The notes below the pieces were generated by a model, which was not told the DNA's origin, did no database searches, and saw only the letters and a program-made list of their open reading frames with translations. DNA of 7,280 nt from Balneolales bacterium (GTDB lineage: Bacteria > Bacteroidota > Rhodothermia > Balneolales > Natronogracilivirgulaceae), in NCBI GenBank assembly GCA_007133995.1, contig SLLP01000098.1, positions 1-7,280 of the forward strand, read 5' to 3'. The position numbers were made by a program, and so were the translations under genes. Positions 4,742 to 7,280 of this stretch are shown here, one piece after another (the first letter of the stretch is position 1; each line of letters opens with the position of its first letter).

Positions 4742-7165
4742 TCAGGATCGAAGTTCTGCAGAAAAATCGGCTCCCAGTTGTTTCAAAATTTTCTGAATGA
4801 CAGGGTCGACATCGTTAATGGTCAACGTCTTGGCATTATCCTGAAACGTAAGACGAAAAGCAATGCTTTTTTGTTTTTTTTCCAGCGAGCCGCCTTCGAA
4901 GACATCAAAAACCTCAACACGGATGAGCTGATCACCGGCAACCTTCTGCATTTGGGTCACCAGATCACCCGATGCTACTTGCTTGTCGACGACCAGCGCC
5001 AGATCAAATTCAAATGACGGAAATCGTGACACCGGTTTATAAGTCTTGCTCACCTTCTGTAGTGCCAGTTGTTGCAGCAGGTCGATGTCAACTTCGGCCG
5101 AAAAAGCGTCTGCCTCGAGATCGGTTTGCTTTTTCCACAGTGCAGAAACCGGTGACAATGTGCCTATGACTGCTCCATCCAAATGATCAGAGAAAATCTT
5201 AAGACTGCCTTCTGATGTCTTCCACGTGGTAAGTTCCTTGATGTCAAGCTGCACGAGGATAGCCTCCACAATCGCTTTCAGATCGAAGAGATCAAAAGTC
5301 CTGGCCGGTGTTTTCCAGTGATCGGAATGTGTGCTGCCTGCAACACCCACGTGGAGATGCGTTGCTTCATGAATACCCCTGATCCAGGTTCCGCCGTTTT
5401 TATCTTTGCGGAAAATGTTTCCGATTTCAAAAAAGCGAACCCCCACGGCGCCGCGATTGAAATTGTATGCAGTTGAACGTAGAAATCCATAGAGCAGACC
5501 GGTTCGCAAAAGAGCCTGATCCTTGGTGATAGGATTCAGTGTGGGCACCACAGTCGACGCTCCTCCCAAAGATTCCATGAATCGCTCAGGAAGCAGGCTG
5601 TTTGTGTAGATCTCGCTGAGACCGGCGCCGACAGCCGCCTGTCTAACCTTTTCCCGGAATAGCTCACCGAATGGCACCGGGTCCGGACTGGTGATGGTGA
5701 TGCGTTCAGGGTCGGGAATGTTGTTGTAATCATAGATACGGGCGACCTCTTCGATCAGATCAATTTCTGTCGTGATGTCCGGACGGAATGTGGGTATGGT
5801 GCAGTTCCAGGCCAAGTCGTTTGTTTTTTCTCTCTCGGTACCGATTTCAAGCCGGTTAAGAATATTCTCTGCAGTTTCAGGGGCAAGTTCAGTACCAAGA
5901 ATGGCAGAGAGGCGGTCATGACGAAGAGAAACAACTTCCGGATCTGTCTTGACCGGATGTACATCTTCCATGCCTTCGATGGTGCCGCCGCAAAGCTCCA
6001 GGATGAGTTCCGCGCAACGGAGTGCCGCATTTTTCGTAACATCGGGATCCACACCCCGCTCAAAACGGTATGAGGAATCGGTCTGAAGGGCCAGAGTGCG
6101 GGATGTTTTCCTGATGCCCACCGGCTCGAACCAGGCGGATTCGATCAGCAGATCGGTTGTCTCCTTTGAAATTTCGGAATTCACACCACCCATGACTCCG
6201 GCCAGCGCAACCGGCTTTTCACCGTCACAGATGAAAAGCGATCCCGCCGGAACGGTGCGTTCCACATCGTCAAGCGTGGTGAATGGTATGTCCTTGTCAA
6301 AGGAACGCACGTCAATCCTCTGTCCGGCAAGCCGGTGCAGATCAAAGGCGTGAAGCGGTTGTCCCAGCTCGTGCAGCACGAAGTTGGTGATGTCGACCAC
6401 GTTGTTGAGTGGCCGAAGGCCAATGGCCCTGAGCAGTTCCTTGAGCCAGTCAGGCGATTCGCCGATGGTCACACCGCGCACCACGATGCCGACATAGCGG
6501 TGGCATTTGTCGGTATCCGCGATGGTGATGGCATCTTTTTTGAGTCCGCTGGATGCTTCGGGCAGATTGTCTAGCGGCTTGCGTAGTTCAGCATCGGTTA
6601 CGGCTGCCAGATCACGGGCCACGCCAAGATGGCAGGTGGCATCCGGTCGGTTTGGGGTGAGTCCGATTTCAAAAACGAAGTCCCGGCTCAGTCCAGAGAC
6701 ATCAGAAAAGGGTGTTCCCGGCTTCAGTTCATTGTTGAGTACCAGGATGCCGCTGTGGTCATCCCCAAGTCCAAGTTCGTCCTCGGCACAGATCATTCCG
6801 GCTGATTTCTGCCCCCGGATTTTTGCTTTTCTGATTTTGAAGGGTGACCCGTCGGACAACGGCTTTGGAAGTACGGATCCGACTGTGGCCACGGCAACTT
6901 TCTGTCCGGCAGCAACATTGGGGGCGCCACAGACAATTTGTGAAGGTTCGCCTGAACCGATATCAACCTGACAAACCACAAGGCGGTCGGCATCCGGATG
7001 AGATTGCACATCCAGCACTTCTCCCACCACAATACCCTCCAGGTCGGATCCGGTTTGCTCGATATCCTCAACCTCAAGGCCGGTCAGGGTAAGTTTGTCA
7101 GCCGCATCCTGCGGAGAGGGTATTTTTGAAAGATAACGGGAAAGCCAATTGTAAGAAACTTTCAT
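4742..7165 (-). CDS. pheT: Phenylalanyl-tRNA synthetase beta subunit
   Basis: An 807-residue protein of full family length. With PheS it forms the alpha2-beta2 enzyme that charges tRNA-Phe. Domains in order: N-terminal MKVSYNWLSRYL; an EMAP-type tRNA-binding domain (about 40-150, with HPDADRL at 56-62 and VCGAPNV at 78-84); the B3/B4 editing domain (about 210-380, with NNVVDITNFVLHELGQPLHA, LAGVMGG at 321-327 and SSYRFERGVDP at 364-374); B5 (about 405-480, with PTFRPDITTEIDLIEEVARIY); a catalytic-like core (about 490-700); and a C-terminal ferredoxin-fold anticodon-binding domain (about 711-807, SRFPSFEFDLALVVD, FDVFEGG, TLTINDVD). No domain is missing. I place the start at ATG 7163-7165, because MKVSYNW is the family's standard opening; a TTG 18 bases upstream only adds six unrelated residues. 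No Shine-Dalgarno motif precedes it, and pheS is not in the window. Confidence 0.97.
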   Translation of the reverse strand: MKVSYNWLSRYLSKIPSPQDAADKLTLTGLEVEDIEQTGSDLEGIVVGEVLDVQSHPDADRLVVCQVDIGSGEPSQIVCGAPNVAAGQKVAVATVGSVLPKPLSDGSPFKIRKAKIRGQKSAGMICAEDELGLGDDHSGILVLNNELKPGTPFSDVSGLSRDFVFEIGLTPNRPDATCHLGVARDLAAVTDAELRKPLDNLPEASSGLKKDAITIADTDKCHRYVGIVVRGVTIGESPDWLKELLRAIGLRPLNNVVDITNFVLHELGQPLHAFDLHRLAGQRIDVRSFDKDIPFTTLDDVERTVPAGSLFICDGEKPVALAGVMGGVNSEISKETTDLLIESAWFEPVGIRKTSRTLALQTDSSYRFERGVDPDVTKNAALRCAELILELCGGTIEGMEDVHPVKTDPEVVSLRHDRLSAILGTELAPETAENILNRLEIGTEREKTNDLAWNCTIPTFRPDITTEIDLIEEVARIYDYNNIPDPERITITSPDPVPFGELFREKVRQAAVGAGLSEIYTNSLLPERFMESLGGASTVVPTLNPITKDQALLRTGLLYGFLRSTAYNFNRGAVGVRFFEIGNIFRKDKNGGTWIRGIHEATHLHVGVAGSTHSDHWKTPARTFDLFDLKAIVEAILVQLDIKELTTWKTSEGSLKIFSDHLDGAVIGTLSPVSALWKKQTDLEADAFSAEVDIDLLQQLALQKVSKTYKPVSRFPSFEFDLALVVDKQVASGDLVTQMQKVAGDQLIRVEVFDVFEGGSLEKKQKSIAFRLTFQDNAKTLTINDVDPVIQKILKQLGADFSAELRS

Positions 7166-7280
7166 CTGTTTATAACTATGCAATTAGTTGGTTTTCAGTC
7201 AGTTAGTTTTTGTTGCTGAATGCCAGGAAGGTAAATTTTCATCTGCATGCTCGCGGCAATAGTCCTGTGTCCTTGGCATT
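7166..7280. other. pheT upstream region, unresolved
   Basis: The stretch contains no complete gene. Two minus-strand frames stay open from the window edge to stops at 7199 and 7195, so the tail of an upstream gene may end here, but neither short peptide is recognisable. AATGCCA (7219-7225) is inverted at 7274-7280, a long-spaced hairpin of uncertain meaning. The 30 bases before the pheT ATG are A/T rich. Confidence 0.35.

Noticed and set aside
4625..5017. Rightward 130-codon frame across the pheT 3' end
   Set aside because: Most of it lies antisense to the PheT anticodon-binding domain, and the peptide has no recognisable family features.
7166..7183. Six-residue PheT extension from a TTG at 7183
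   Set aside because: Family members open with MKVSYNW, which the ATG at 7163-7165 gives exactly.

Overview
The window looks like an ordinary chromosomal segment of a Bacteroidota-related bacterium, most likely the Balneolota/Rhodothermota side. The assignment is inferred from gene order (pheT, small coiled-coil gene, zapA, a 6S-like RNA, a YmdB-type phosphodiesterase, lolD), moderate GC content, and A/T-rich start regions where most genes lack a clear Shine-Dalgarno sequence. No insertion sequence, phage gene, CRISPR array, tRNA or rRNA was recognised.

Layout. On the + strand at the left are the last 59 codons of phosphoenolpyruvate carboxylase (1-180) and a three-helix DUF2721 membrane protein (226-633). 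Everything else reads leftward. From right to left these are pheT (7165-4742), a small coiled-coil protein (4574-4140), a 330-base stretch with two tandem copies of a structured hairpin unit plus a doubtful 43-codon frame (4139-3808), zapA (3807-3496), a 6S-RNA-like gene with its own U-run (3466-3280), ymdB (3241-2426), lolD overlapping it by four bases (2429-1728), and a membrane-anchored TPR protein (1649-963). The two gene sets converge on 634-962, which holds a strong leftward terminator, a GNRA-capped hairpin and an AT-rich repeat cluster.

The genes are mostly housekeeping. pheT charges tRNA-Phe. zapA and perhaps its coiled-coil neighbour act at the FtsZ ring. The 6S-like RNA would sequester RNA polymerase holoenzyme. 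LolD powers lipoprotein release to the outer membrane. The TPR protein has the shape of periplasmic or envelope assembly helpers.

The least expected feature is the pair of ~98-base structured units upstream of zapA. They share a stem position with compensatory base changes, a variable inner mini-hairpin and an invariant single-stranded core, and I could not match them to a known RNA family. The second is a possible short RNA at the convergent junction.
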